A stretch of DNA of 54,689 bases from JBEKYD01 sp049509915 (GTDB lineage: Bacteria; Acidobacteriota; Terriglobia; Bryobacterales; Bryobacteraceae), in NCBI GenBank assembly GCA_049509915.1, contig JBEKZL010000009.1, positions 1 to 54,689 of the forward strand. The letters are read 5' to 3'. The notes under the pieces are model-generated. The model was given only the letters and a program-made list of their open reading frames with translations. It was not told the origin of the DNA and ran no database searches. This document shows, in pieces, positions 1-8,473 of this stretch. The translations under genes and the position numbers were made by a program. Positions within the stretch are counted from its first letter, which is position 1, and every line of letters starts with the position of its first letter.

Positions 1-66
1 TCTTGGCGAAATTTGGATTTGTGACACAGCTCTGGGACCTTAGGCTCCGGTATACTGGTACGGATA

Positions 67-1221
67 ATGCGCGTTGCCGTTGATGCTCACGCCATCGGCC
101 GGCACCTCACCGGGAATGAGGTTTACGTTCGAAGCCTTTTGAACGCACTGGCCTCCGGCGAGCGAGACTGCGAGCTGATCGCCTATATCTCGTCCGCCGA
201 CGCGGCGTCCGCGCTGGCGGCGCCGATCTCCACTCGCCGCGTGGCCAAGGACCCGTTTCTGCGGCTGGGATTCGACCTCGCCAAGCGGGTGCGCGCCGAC
301 CGGCCCGACCTGCTGCACGTCCAGTACACCGCCCCGGTGGGCTGTACCGCGCCGGTGGTGGTCACCGTGCACGACGTCAGTTTTCTGGAACACCCGGAGT
401 ACTTCACCCGCCAGCGGGCCTGGCAACTGCAATATACCGTGCGCCGGACGGTGAAACGCGCGGCCAGAATTCTCACTCCGACGGAATTCTCGCGGCGGTC
501 TATTTTGAAAGTCTACGGCGATCTGGACGAGGACAAAGTGGTGGTGGTCCCCAACGCGGCGGGTCCGGCGTTTCGGCCCCTGCCGCGCGGGGCGGCCGCT
601 CCGCAGGTCGCCAGCCGCTTCGGCATTTTCACCCCGTTCGTGCTGGCGGTGGGAGATCTGCAGCCGCGTAAGAACCAGATCGGCCTGATTCGCGCCTTCG
701 CGCGCCTGGTTCGCGCCTACCCGCAACTTCGGCACAACCTGGTATTGGCGGGGAAGGAAACCTGGTTTGCCGGCCGGGTACGGGACGCAGCGCGGGAATC
801 CGGCGTGGCCGACCGCATTCAGTTTACCGGCTTCGTCAGCGACGACGAATTGCAGCAGCTCTACAACGCCTGCGACCTGTTTGTATTCCCATCGTTTTAT
901 GAAGGCTTCGGGTTGCCCGCCTTGGAGGCGATGGCCTGCGGGAGGGCCGTAGCCTGCTCCAACGTCACGGCGCTGCCGGAGGTGGTGGATAGCGCAGCTA
1001 TCCTGTTCGATCCGTACTCTACCGACGAGATGGTGCGCGCCCTGGCCGACTTGCTGCTGGATGCGGATTTGCGCGCCCGGATGGAACGTTTGGGAACGCA
1101 GCGGGCAGCCCAATTCAGTTGGCAGAAGGCCGCCGATCTTGCCTTGGAGGTTTTCCACGCGGTGGCCGAAGGTTCGGCTTCCCGTCCCCTGGCACGTGCC
1201 GCCACGGTTGGACGCCGATGA
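67..1221 (+). CDS. Glycosyltransferase family 4 (GT-B fold)
   Basis: A 384-residue protein that probably transfers a sugar from an activated donor during cell-surface polysaccharide or glycan assembly in the cytoplasm. The N-terminus MRVAVDAHAIGR and the Gly-containing segment after it are typical of the acceptor half of GT4 enzymes. The C-terminal half carries VGDLQPRKNQ and the conserved FPSFYEGFGLPALEAMACG block, whose two Glu residues form the E-x7-E donor-binding motif. Length fits the family (350-400). The ATG at 67 is taken because the family N-terminus begins there. The stop overlaps the start of the following DUF3108 gene (ATGA), so the two are probably co-translated. Donor and acceptor cannot be predicted. 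Confidence 0.93.
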   Translation: MRVAVDAHAIGRHLTGNEVYVRSLLNALASGERDCELIAYISSADAASALAAPISTRRVAKDPFLRLGFDLAKRVRADRPDLLHVQYTAPVGCTAPVVVTVHDVSFLEHPEYFTRQRAWQLQYTVRRTVKRAARILTPTEFSRRSILKVYGDLDEDKVVVVPNAAGPAFRPLPRGAAAPQVASRFGIFTPFVLAVGDLQPRKNQIGLIRAFARLVRAYPQLRHNLVLAGKETWFAGRVRDAARESGVADRIQFTGFVSDDELQQLYNACDLFVFPSFYEGFGLPALEAMACGRAVACSNVTALPEVVDSAAILFDPYSTDEMVRALADLLLDADLRARMERLGTQRAAQFSWQKAADLALEVFHAVAEGSASRPLARAATVGRR

Positions 1222-1919
1222 ATCCTCAAACCCCATTCCGATTGGCCGCATGGCTGCTCCTGGCATGCCCGGCCGCGGCCCAGACCGGTTTTCCCTTTCA
1301 GGATGAAACCCTGCGCTACGGCATCGGCTGGCAAAGCGGGCTCAGCCTGGGAGAAGCCTCCATGACGGCGCACCACACCGACAAAGGCTGGGTGTTCGCG
1401 GTGTCGGTGAATGCCGCCGTGCCCGGCTTCACGCTGAACGACAGCTACCACACCGTCACCGACAACGGCCTGTGCTCCCTGCAGCTCGACCGCACCATGG
1501 ATCACGGAGGCAAGTCGGACACGGAACGGACCATCTTCGACCAGGCCGCCGGATCGGCCAAACGCGTGACCCTGTTCCCGGCCGGCGGCGGGGAGACTAC
1601 TTTTGGTATTCTGTCGTGCGCGCGCGATGCCGTGGCCTATGTTTATTACGCTCGCGAGGAACTCGGCCAGGGCCGCATGCCGCCGCCGCAGCAGGTCTAC
1701 TTCGGCTCCGCCTATGCCGCCCACCTGACCTATGTGGGCGAAGCGACCCTCCCCGTGGGGGATAAGCCGACCGTGACCGATCATCTGACGGTTTCTCTGA
1801 AGGGGCCCAAGTCGGATACTACGGTAGAGGTATTCTACGCGCGCGACGCGGCGCGCACGCCGCTGGCGATTCGGATTCCCGCAAAACTGGGAACCTTATC
1901 TCTGGAGCTGGCGCGCTAG
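1218..1919 (+). CDS. DUF3108 family exported protein
   Basis: A 233-residue protein starting MNPQTPFRLAAWLLLACPAAAQ, a clear Sec signal peptide with cleavage predicted after AAAQ. The mature part (ETLRYGIGWQSGLSLGEAS, then regularly spaced beta strands) is typical of DUF3108, a family of periplasmic or outer-membrane-associated proteins of unknown role. The ATG at 1218 is chosen because it creates the ATGA overlap with the upstream glycosyltransferase and starts exactly at the signal peptide; reading further upstream only adds sequence antisense-like to the neighbour. The context suggests a cell-envelope function, but none is proven. Confidence 0.85.
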   Translation: MNPQTPFRLAAWLLLACPAAAQTGFPFQDETLRYGIGWQSGLSLGEASMTAHHTDKGWVFAVSVNAAVPGFTLNDSYHTVTDNGLCSLQLDRTMDHGGKSDTERTIFDQAAGSAKRVTLFPAGGGETTFGILSCARDAVAYVYYAREELGQGRMPPPQQVYFGSAYAAHLTYVGEATLPVGDKPTVTDHLTVSLKGPKSDTTVEVFYARDAARTPLAIRIPAKLGTLSLELAR

Positions 1920-1929
1920 TGGAGTTCCC

Positions 1930-2060
1930 GTGGTGGGACGGACCTCCTGGTCCGCGCGGGTTCCCCCGGACCCCCTCTTGCGCTGCATGGTCATGCTCTT
2001 GCCACTTCGGGCAAGCCGGCCAGGGCGCCGGCTGCGGACCAGGGGGTCCGCCCTACCAGG
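1930..2060. repeat. Inverted GTCCGCCC-type intergenic palindrome (family A)
   Basis: The left arm at 1930-1975 reads GTGGTGGGACGGACCTCCTG and continues into GTCCGCGCGGG. The right arm near 2033-2060 reads GCGGACCAGGGGGTCCGCCC followed by TACCAGG, roughly its reverse complement. The same type of element lies at 15571-15693. It occupies the gap before the glycosyltransferase-methyltransferase gene and is open in that gene's frame, which makes a falsely early start possible. This is a non-coding REP-like repeat judged only from the sequence; its mobilising enzyme is unknown. Confidence 0.6.
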
Positions 2061-2115
2061 TATGCCGATGCCCAATACTGTGAAAACCGACTGGCAGGGG
2101 GCTGCCGGCCCGCCC

Positions 2116-4092
2116 ATGCGTATAGCTTTTTTCTCACCCCTTCCGCCGGCCCGATCGGGCATTGCGGATTATTCCGAGGCGCTGTTGCGGTCGCTCAGGC
2201 CGTTGGCCCAGGTGGAAGTATTTTCGCGGCCCGGCCAGGTGTACGACCCGTCTTTGTTCGACATCGCTCTCTACCAGGTCGGCAATAACGAGTACCACGA
2301 ATTCGTTTACGAAACTGCCCTCGCGCACCCGGGCGTGGTGGTGATGCACGAAGCCAACCTGCACCATCTGATCGCCTCGCTCACCATCAAACGCAAGGAT
2401 TGGGACGGGTACGTGCGCGAGTGCGAATATAACGGCGGTACCGCGGCGCGCGACTTCGCCCTGCGGGTGCGGGCGCTCGAGGTCGGACCGGATTACGAAG
2501 GGCTGGCCATGACCCGCCGTCTGCTGGAGCGCGCGCGCGGCGCCATCGTCCACAGCCGCTTCATGCGGGACCAGGTGCGGCAAGCCGGCTTCGATGGCCC
2601 GATCACGGTGATTCCTCACGGTGCCTGGATTCCCTCCGCGGACCGGCACGGGTTTCGCGACCGGCTCGGCTTGGACGAGGCTACGCCGCTCATCGGTATT
2701 TTCGGCTTTCTCAAACCTTACAAACGGATCGCCGAATCGCTGCGCGCCTTTCGCCGCCTCACACGCCTGGTACCGGAGGCGAAGATGATCCTGGTGGGTG
2801 AGCCGCATCCCGAGCTTCCGGTCGGGAGCATGATCCGCGCGCTCGGCCTCTCCGCTCACGCGCGGGTGTTGGGCTTCGCCGCCATCGACGACTTCGTGGG
2901 ATACCTGGCCGCCTGCGACATCGTTCTGAACCTTCGCTACCCCACCGTGGGCGAGAGTTCCGGCACGCTATTGCGCGCGCTGGGGTTGGGCAAAGCGGTA
3001 TTAGTGTCGGAGATTGGCTCGTTCGCCGAATTCCCGGAGGATGTTTGCCTCAAGGTGCCGCCCGGGCCGGGCGAGGAGGACCTGATTTTCGAGTACCTGA
3101 ACCTGCTGGTTTCGCGTCCGGAAACGGCGCGCGCACTGGGAGATCGGGCCAGGAAGTACGTCGCCGCCGAGTGCAATTGGGATTCGGTGGCGCGGCGTTA
3201 CGCCGGATTTCTGGAAGCTGTGTGGCAGGCGAAGGAATGGCCGGAAGAGGAGGCTCCGCCCGCACCCGCCGCCGCGCCGGCGCCGGTCCCCGAACCGGAA
3301 TCGGCGGCCGAGACCATCGCGTATCTCTCTTCCTGGGCGCAGAATCGCGCTTCGCGGAATTACCTCGAGACGCACCAGACGCGTCTCGAAAAAACTCTGG
3401 CCATCGCGCCCAAAGGTAGCGCGGAAGATCGCATCCTGGAAATGGGCGCTTATTTGCAAATTACGCCCGCCCTGCGCAGCCGCCTGGGATATGGCGAGGT
3501 GCGCGGCTGCTACTACGGCGCGGCGGGACGGGTCGAACATCGCGAGCTTCGCTCCTCCGACGGCGAATTGTTCTCCTGCGACATCGAGTTGTTCGACGCC
3601 GAGAAAGATCGCTTCCCCTACGCCGATGGATACTTCCGTACGGTCCTGTGCTGTGAGCTGATCGAGCACCTGTTCGAGGATCCGATGCACATGATGAGCG
3701 AGATCAACCGCGTGCTCCAGCCGGGCGGCCACCTGGTGCTGACCACCCCCAACGCAGCCTCGCTGCGGGCAGTCTCGGCGGTGCTGCAAGGCTACCATCC
3801 GGGTTTCTTCGCGTCCTACATCAAGCCCTCGGCATCGGGGGAAGTAGAGGCGCGGCATAATCGGGAATACGCGCCGCGGGAAATCCATCAGCTCCTCGAA
3901 AACTCTGGATTCGACGTGGCGTTACTTGAAACCGGCGAGTTCCTCGATGCGCCCCATCCCGAGTTCGCCTGGGTGGAGCACCTGCTGAACCGCTATTGGC
4001 TCGAAACCAGCCTGCGCGGCGATGGCATCTATGCCCTAGGCCGCAAAACCAGGCCGATCCGGGAACGCTACCCGGCCTGGCTGTACGCGTGA
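2116..4092 (+). CDS. Glycosyltransferase-methyltransferase fusion
   Basis: A 658-residue two-domain protein. Residues 1-380 form a GT4-type glycosyltransferase: the start MRIAFFSPLPPARSGIADYS is the family N-terminus, and IGIFGFLKPYKR and NLRYPTVGESSGTLLRALGL are the donor-site region. A Pro/Ala linker (APPAPAAAPAPVPEPE, about residue 380-395) leads to a class I SAM-dependent methyltransferase (RFPYADGYFRTVLCCELIEH, then VLQPGGHLVLTTPN). The ATG at 2116 is preferred: upstream in-frame codons come from the intergenic palindrome at 1930-2060. A later start at 2062 of the same frame is less likely. It probably adds and methylates a sugar on a surface glycan. The fusion suggests that the two steps are successive on one acceptor. 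Confidence 0.88.
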   Translation: MRIAFFSPLPPARSGIADYSEALLRSLRPLAQVEVFSRPGQVYDPSLFDIALYQVGNNEYHEFVYETALAHPGVVVMHEANLHHLIASLTIKRKDWDGYVRECEYNGGTAARDFALRVRALEVGPDYEGLAMTRRLLERARGAIVHSRFMRDQVRQAGFDGPITVIPHGAWIPSADRHGFRDRLGLDEATPLIGIFGFLKPYKRIAESLRAFRRLTRLVPEAKMILVGEPHPELPVGSMIRALGLSAHARVLGFAAIDDFVGYLAACDIVLNLRYPTVGESSGTLLRALGLGKAVLVSEIGSFAEFPEDVCLKVPPGPGEEDLIFEYLNLLVSRPETARALGDRARKYVAAECNWDSVARRYAGFLEAVWQAKEWPEEEAPPAPAAAPAPVPEPESAAETIAYLSSWAQNRASRNYLETHQTRLEKTLAIAPKGSAEDRILEMGAYLQITPALRSRLGYGEVRGCYYGAAGRVEHRELRSSDGELFSCDIELFDAEKDRFPYADGYFRTVLCCELIEHLFEDPMHMMSEINRVLQPGGHLVLTTPNAASLRAVSAVLQGYHPGFFASYIKPSASGEVEARHNREYAPREIHQLLENSGFDVALLETGEFLDAPHPEFAWVEHLLNRYWLETSLRGDGIYALGRKTRPIRERYPAWLYA

Positions 4093-4138
4093 ACGGGGGA
4101 GACGGCCGCTGCGACATAAAAGCTACTGATCCGACGTA

Positions 4139-4230
4139 GGGCGGGCGATTCGCCTGCCCTTTTCCGCGTTCCGCGCAGCGGACACGGCGGAGCTCCGCCC
4201 GGCCTATGGCAGGCGGAATCGCCTGCCATA
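4139..4230. repeat. Two adjacent short palindromes (family B)
   Basis: Two hairpin-forming palindromes sit between the methyltransferase fusion and the copper genes. The first, at 4139-4159, is GGGCGGGCGATTCGCCTGCCC. The second, at 4205-4230, pairs TATGGCAGGCG with CGCCTGCCATA around a 4-base centre. Both share the core GGC-GATTCGCCTGCC. The spacing and shared core look like a REP-type pair. Either may also act as a terminator for the upstream gene, although no U-tract follows. Confidence 0.55.
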
Positions 4231-4361
4231 CCATGGCACCAGCCGCCTGCCTGCATAATGCGCTCGGGTTCCGGACGTCTTGCCAGCGAATCGCTCCGGC
4301 CTCGACTTTCGTGTCGCGCACCCCCTCGCATCGCCACTGGTTCTCTTGCCATCATATTGGT

Positions 4362-4571
4362 ATGCAGACTTTGAAAATGCCAGTTGGCGGCATGACCTGC
4401 CAGAACTGCGCGCGCGGCGTGGAGCGCAAACTATCGGCCACTCCGGGCGTACAAAAAGCCACGGTGAAGCTGGAAGAGCACAGCGCGACGGTGGAGTATG
4501 ACGAAGAACGCGTCAACCCGGAAGCGCTGGCGGCGGCGGTGCGGCAGTTGGGCTACCAAGTGCCGGCATGA
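4362..4571 (+). CDS. copZ: Copper chaperone, heavy-metal-associated domain
   Basis: A 69-residue single HMA-domain protein. MQTLKMPVGGMTCQNCARGV contains the GMTCxxC metal site (Cys in TCQNC), followed by the ferredoxin-like fold with GVQKATVKLEEHSATVEYD. Length matches CopZ/Atx1 chaperones. The ATG at 4362 is used because the family fold starts immediately; longer in-frame reading only adds intergenic sequence. Its stop overlaps the start of the CopA ATPase (ATGA at 4568-4571). It most likely hands Cu(I) to that pump. The symbol is by homology class, not by proven orthology. Confidence 0.9.
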   Translation: MQTLKMPVGGMTCQNCARGVERKLSATPGVQKATVKLEEHSATVEYDEERVNPEALAAAVRQLGYQVPA

Positions 4572-6601
4572 AGACGGAAGCGGCGGAGCCTCACCAGCGC
4601 GTCGATCTGCCGGTTTCCGGAATGACGTGCGCGGCGTGTTCCCGGTCGATCGAACTGGCGCTCGGGGCGGCGCCGGGAGTGGAACGCGCCAACGTGAATC
4701 TGGCGTCCAACACGGCGACGGTGGAATATGATGGCGCGCGCATCGGGGTGGGCGAGCTGGTGTCTACCATCGAGGGCATGGGGTACGGCGTACCGGCCCA
4801 GGAAGTGCGCCCCGGCGCGGAGCTGCCCGGGTACCGGCGGCGGCTGGCGGTCGCGGTGGCGTTTGCCGCGCCGGTGATGTACCTGGGCATGACGCACCAG
4901 GCGCCGTGGCTGCAACTGGCGCTTTCGCTCCCGGTGATCCTTTACGCCGGTGCCCCCTTCTATGTGGCGGCCTGGAAAGCGCTGCGGCACGGCTCGGCGA
5001 ACATGAACTCGCTGGTAGCGCTGGGCACGGGCGCGGCCTTTCTCTATTCGGCGTACGCCACCCTGCGCGGGGCGCACGAGGTGTACTTTGAAGCGGCCAG
5101 CACGATTATAGCGCTGGTCCTAACGGGCAGGCTGCTGGAGGCGCGGGCGCAAGGCAAGGCTGGCGAGGCGATCCGGCGCCTGCTGGAACTGGCTCCCGCC
5201 ATGGCGCGGGTGGTGCGCGATGGCGCGGAAATCGAAATTGCCGCCGCCGAGGTGCGGCCGGGCGATACCGTGGCGGTGCGGCCGGGCGAGCGGATTCCGT
5301 GCGACGGCAAAGTGGTGGACGGGCAATCGTCGGTGGATGAATCCATGCTCACCGGCGAAAGCGTCCCCGTGGAAAAGGACGTGGACAGCCCAGTCTTCGC
5401 GGGCAGCATCAATCGCGTCGGCAGCTTCCGCTACCTGGCCACGCACGTGGGGCGCGGCACCATGCTGGAGCGGATGATCGAGATGGTGAAGCGGGCGCAG
5501 GGCTCACGGGCGCCGGTGGCCCGGCTGGCCGACGTGGTGAGCGGCTATTTCACCCTGGGCGTGCTGGTCGCGGCGATTGTCACCTTCGCCGTGTGGCTTG
5601 GGTTCGCGCCGTTCTCACAAGCCATGGTGAATGCCGTGGCGGTGCTGATTATCGCCTGCCCGTGCGCCTTGGGCCTGGCTACGCCCACTGCGATCATGGT
5701 GGCAACGGGCCGGGGCGCGGCGCGCGGGATTCTGTTTCGCGGCGGGGAGGCGCTCGAAGCCGCGCATCGCATCGACTGCGTAGTGCTCGACAAAACCGGT
5801 ACGATTACCACCGGGAAGCCTGTGGTGACGAAGGTTACGCCGGCGCCCGGCTTTGGCGAAAGCGAGCTGCTGCAATTTGCCGCCTCCGCCGAGCGGAACT
5901 CCGAGCACCCGCTGGGCAAGGCGATTGTGGAAGCGGCGGCGGCGCGCGGCATCGCGCTCGAAACGGCCGGCGATTGGAGCGCGCAGGCCGGCTATGGCGT
6001 TCGCGCCCGCGTGAAAGGCCGCGACGTGGCGGTGAGCCGGCCTGGCATTCAGGTGACCGTGGATGGCCGATTAGCGGGCCAGATCGAAGTCGCCGATACC
6101 CTGAAGCCGGAAGCCACCGAGGCGGTGGGCACGCTACGCCGCATGGGCATCGAGGTTTGGATGCTCACCGGCGACCGGAAAGAGACGGCGGAAGCGATCG
6201 CGCGCGCGGCCGGGATCGAGCACGTGTTGGCCGAGGTGCTTCCCGAAGGCAAGGTGGACGCGGTCCGCAGGCTACAGGCGGAGGGAAAACGCGTGGCGAT
6301 GGTGGGCGATGGCATCAATGACGCTCCTGCCCTGGCGCGGGCGGACCTCGGCATCGCCATGGGCGCCGGCACGGATATCGCCATCGAAGCCGGCGGCGTC
6401 ACGCTGATGCGCAACGACCTGAACGGCGTGGCCGAAGCCCTCCAGCTTTCGCGCGGCGCGATGCGGGTGATTCGCCAGAACCTGTTTTGGGCCTTCGCCT
6501 ACAATACGGTGGGCATTCCGGTGGCGGCGTTGGGCCTGCTCTCGCCCATGCTGGCCGCGGCGGCGATGGCGCTTTTCGAGCGTCACCGTGGTCGGCAATA
6601 G
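4568..6601 (+). CDS. copA: Copper-exporting P1B ATPase, frameshifted at the C-terminus
   Basis: A 677-residue Cu(I)-transporting ATPase. It has an N-terminal HMA domain (SGMTCAACSRSIE, residue ~18), the TGES-type actuator (MLTGESVPVEKD), the CPC metal site in transmembrane helix 6 (IIACPCALGLATPTA), the phosphorylated Asp in DKTGTITTGKP, and the hinge motif GDGINDAPAL. The last residues FERHRGRQ are aberrant. Dropping one T from the run TTTT at 6573-6576 restores the family ending MALSSVTVVGNSLRLR, with a stop at 6621-6623. So the real or ancestral gene is 4568-6623. The change affects the end of the last transmembrane helix and its metal-coordinating region, and may be an assembly indel. It is translationally coupled to the copper chaperone. 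Confidence 0.93.
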   Translation: MKTEAAEPHQRVDLPVSGMTCAACSRSIELALGAAPGVERANVNLASNTATVEYDGARIGVGELVSTIEGMGYGVPAQEVRPGAELPGYRRRLAVAVAFAAPVMYLGMTHQAPWLQLALSLPVILYAGAPFYVAAWKALRHGSANMNSLVALGTGAAFLYSAYATLRGAHEVYFEAASTIIALVLTGRLLEARAQGKAGEAIRRLLELAPAMARVVRDGAEIEIAAAEVRPGDTVAVRPGERIPCDGKVVDGQSSVDESMLTGESVPVEKDVDSPVFAGSINRVGSFRYLATHVGRGTMLERMIEMVKRAQGSRAPVARLADVVSGYFTLGVLVAAIVTFAVWLGFAPFSQAMVNAVAVLIIACPCALGLATPTAIMVATGRGAARGILFRGGEALEAAHRIDCVVLDKTGTITTGKPVVTKVTPAPGFGESELLQFAASAERNSEHPLGKAIVEAAAARGIALETAGDWSAQAGYGVRARVKGRDVAVSRPGIQVTVDGRLAGQIEVADTLKPEATEAVGTLRRMGIEVWMLTGDRKETAEAIARAAGIEHVLAEVLPEGKVDAVRRLQAEGKRVAMVGDGINDAPALARADLGIAMGAGTDIAIEAGGVTLMRNDLNGVAEALQLSRGAMRVIRQNLFWAFAYNTVGIPVAALGLLSPMLAAAAMALFERHRGRQ

Positions 6602-6680
6602 CTTGCGTCTGCGGGCGGGGTAACGCTCTGGTGCGATCGGCTCTGCCGCGGACTTTGACAGACTGCGCCGCGAAATTGAA

Positions 6681-8468
6681 TCAGGCGGCGCACTCCCCGC
6701 GACCGAGCTCCAGCGAGAAGGGCTGGTCGTCGCCCCAATCCTGGTAAATTTCGGGAAACATTTCGGCGGGTTTGGCGAGGTCGGCGGTCAGTTGGCGGAA
6801 CGTTTCCACCTTGTGACGCAGGACGTATTGGCGGAAGGTTTCCTCGCTCAAACGGTTGCCGATGAAGTGATCGAGCACGCGGCGGACGGCCTGAGGGGCG
6901 AGGCGGGCGGGGATGGATTGGACGGCGAGGCCGAAGCGCATGACGCCCGCTTCGTCAAAGCCGCCGCCGAGGAGCATGAGGTAATAGGGGACCTCGCGGC
7001 CGTCGATCTTGCGGGCATTGCCGTAGAAGCCGAAATCGCCGATCCAGTGCTGGCCGCAGGCATTCGGGCAACCGCTGACGCGGATGGTGAGCTGCCGCAC
7101 GCGCGCGTCCTGATAGTCGGCGACGGCGCGGGCAAGGGCGGCGCCCATGGGCATGGCCTTGGTGAGAGCCAAATTGCAGGAGTAGGCGCCGGGGCAGGTC
7201 ACCACGTCGTCGATACGGCGGGCGCCGGGAAGGCCTAACCCGGCCGCTTCGAGCTCGCGATAGACGCGCGGAAGGTTGACCAGGGGAATGAAGCCCAGAA
7301 CCAGGTTCTGGTCCATACCCACGCGCACGGAGCCGTCGCCGGAATGAGAGGCAACGCGGGCCACGGCGCGCAGTTGGTCGCCGGTGAGATTACCCTGCTC
7401 TACGCGGACGGTGACGGCGGCATAGCCGGGCTGGCGCTGCTCGACGGCATTGGTTTCGAGCCACTCGTCATAGGCGGCGTTCGGGGCGGCGCCGGCGGCC
7501 GGCGGCTGGTCCAGTACCGGAAGCGTGGCGTGGGGGCGGGGATTGGCGCTGAAGCCGCCGAAACCCTCGGGCACAAGTTCGGGCGATTCGATGCCGCCCT
7601 TGGTCAGGATGTCTGTGTACTGGCGGTCGATTTCCTCTCTGAGCCAGGCAAAGCCGCGGTCCCGAACCAGGAACTTGAGCCGCGCCAGGTTGCGGTTCTC
7701 GCGGTTGCCGTACTGGTTGAAGACGCGGATGACGGCTTCGATGCGATTGAGGAGGCGGTTTTCGGGGAGGAAATCGTCCAGGAGCTGAGCTTCGCGGGGA
7801 AGCGCACCGAGGCCACCGCCGACCACGACCCGAAAGCCGCGCTGGCCGTCGCGCACCAGCGCGCGCAGCCCGACGTCGTTGATCGCGCCGGCTATGCAAT
7901 CGCGCGATTGGCAGCCATCGAACGCGATCTTGAATTTGCGTGGCAGGTTGCCGGTGAGGTCTTTGCGCAGAAGCGCGTAGGCGACGCGTTGGGCGTAGGG
8001 GCGGGGATCGAAGACTTCGTCGGCGGCGATGCCTGCCCAGGCACAGGTGGTGACGTTGCGAACGGTGTTGTAGCAGGCTTCGCGATTGGTCATGCCGGCG
8101 TCGGCCATCAGGTGCATGAGATCGGCCACGCGGCCCAGCGGCACAAAGTGGTACTGGATGTTCTGACGGGTAGTCAGGTGGCCTTTGCCGCCGGCAAACT
8201 CGTCGGCGATGCGGGCAAGTTGTTCCACCTGGGGGGCCGTCAGCAGGCCGCTCGGAATCTTGCAGCGGACCATCTGCACGCCTGGCTGGCGCTGCCCATA
8301 GATGCCATGCTTGAGTCGAAAGGGACGAAATTCATCCTCGGTAATCTCGCCAGCAAGAAACGACTTGGCGCGTTGGCGGAAGTTTTCAATTTCAGCCCGA
8401 ACTACCTGCTCGTGCTGGGCTTCAAAGGTCTGTCGAAGCGCAGTGGATTCCTGAAGGGATGAAGACAT
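6681..8468 (-). CDS. Siroheme nitrite/sulfite reductase, ferredoxin type
   Basis: A 595-residue cytoplasmic enzyme of the ferredoxin-dependent nitrite/sulfite reductase family, which reduces nitrite to ammonia or sulfite to sulfide with six electrons. Two homologous halves are visible, each with the siroheme-binding GHLTTRQNIQ/DGSVRVGMDQNL type strand. The [4Fe-4S]-siroheme cysteines are in VTCPGAYSCNLA and SGCPNACGQHW (Cys-x5-Cys ... Cys-x3-Cys). Length fits NirA/Sir (550-620). Sequence alone does not separate nitrite from sulfite as substrate. It converges with copA on the other strand. No siroheme or assimilation partner genes are adjacent. Confidence 0.92.
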   Translation of the reverse strand: MSSSLQESTALRQTFEAQHEQVVRAEIENFRQRAKSFLAGEITEDEFRPFRLKHGIYGQRQPGVQMVRCKIPSGLLTAPQVEQLARIADEFAGGKGHLTTRQNIQYHFVPLGRVADLMHLMADAGMTNREACYNTVRNVTTCAWAGIAADEVFDPRPYAQRVAYALLRKDLTGNLPRKFKIAFDGCQSRDCIAGAINDVGLRALVRDGQRGFRVVVGGGLGALPREAQLLDDFLPENRLLNRIEAVIRVFNQYGNRENRNLARLKFLVRDRGFAWLREEIDRQYTDILTKGGIESPELVPEGFGGFSANPRPHATLPVLDQPPAAGAAPNAAYDEWLETNAVEQRQPGYAAVTVRVEQGNLTGDQLRAVARVASHSGDGSVRVGMDQNLVLGFIPLVNLPRVYRELEAAGLGLPGARRIDDVVTCPGAYSCNLALTKAMPMGAALARAVADYQDARVRQLTIRVSGCPNACGQHWIGDFGFYGNARKIDGREVPYYLMLLGGGFDEAGVMRFGLAVQSIPARLAPQAVRRVLDHFIGNRLSEETFRQYVLRHKVETFRQLTADLAKPAEMFPEIYQDWGDDQPFSLELGRGECAA

Positions 8469-8473
8469 AGATT

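Noticed and set aside
40..1266. A long minus-strand open frame covering the first glycosyltransferase
   Set aside because: Antisense shadow in GC-rich DNA; the plus-strand protein has clear GT4 motifs.
1930..2115. Extended N-terminus for the glycosyltransferase-methyltransferase
   Set aside because: The codons come from the family A palindrome and the following spacer; the GT4 N-terminus begins at 2116.
6566..6623. Programmed frameshift in copA comparable to the E. coli CopA event
   Set aside because: The known event lies near the N-terminal metal domains and yields a chaperone. Here the break is at the extreme C-terminus in a T run, so mutation or an indel is the simpler reading.
7344..8462. 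A plus-strand open frame of 372 residues inside the nitrite/sulfite reductase gene
   Set aside because: Shadow frame; composition is typical of antisense Gly/Ala/Val reading and there are no motifs.
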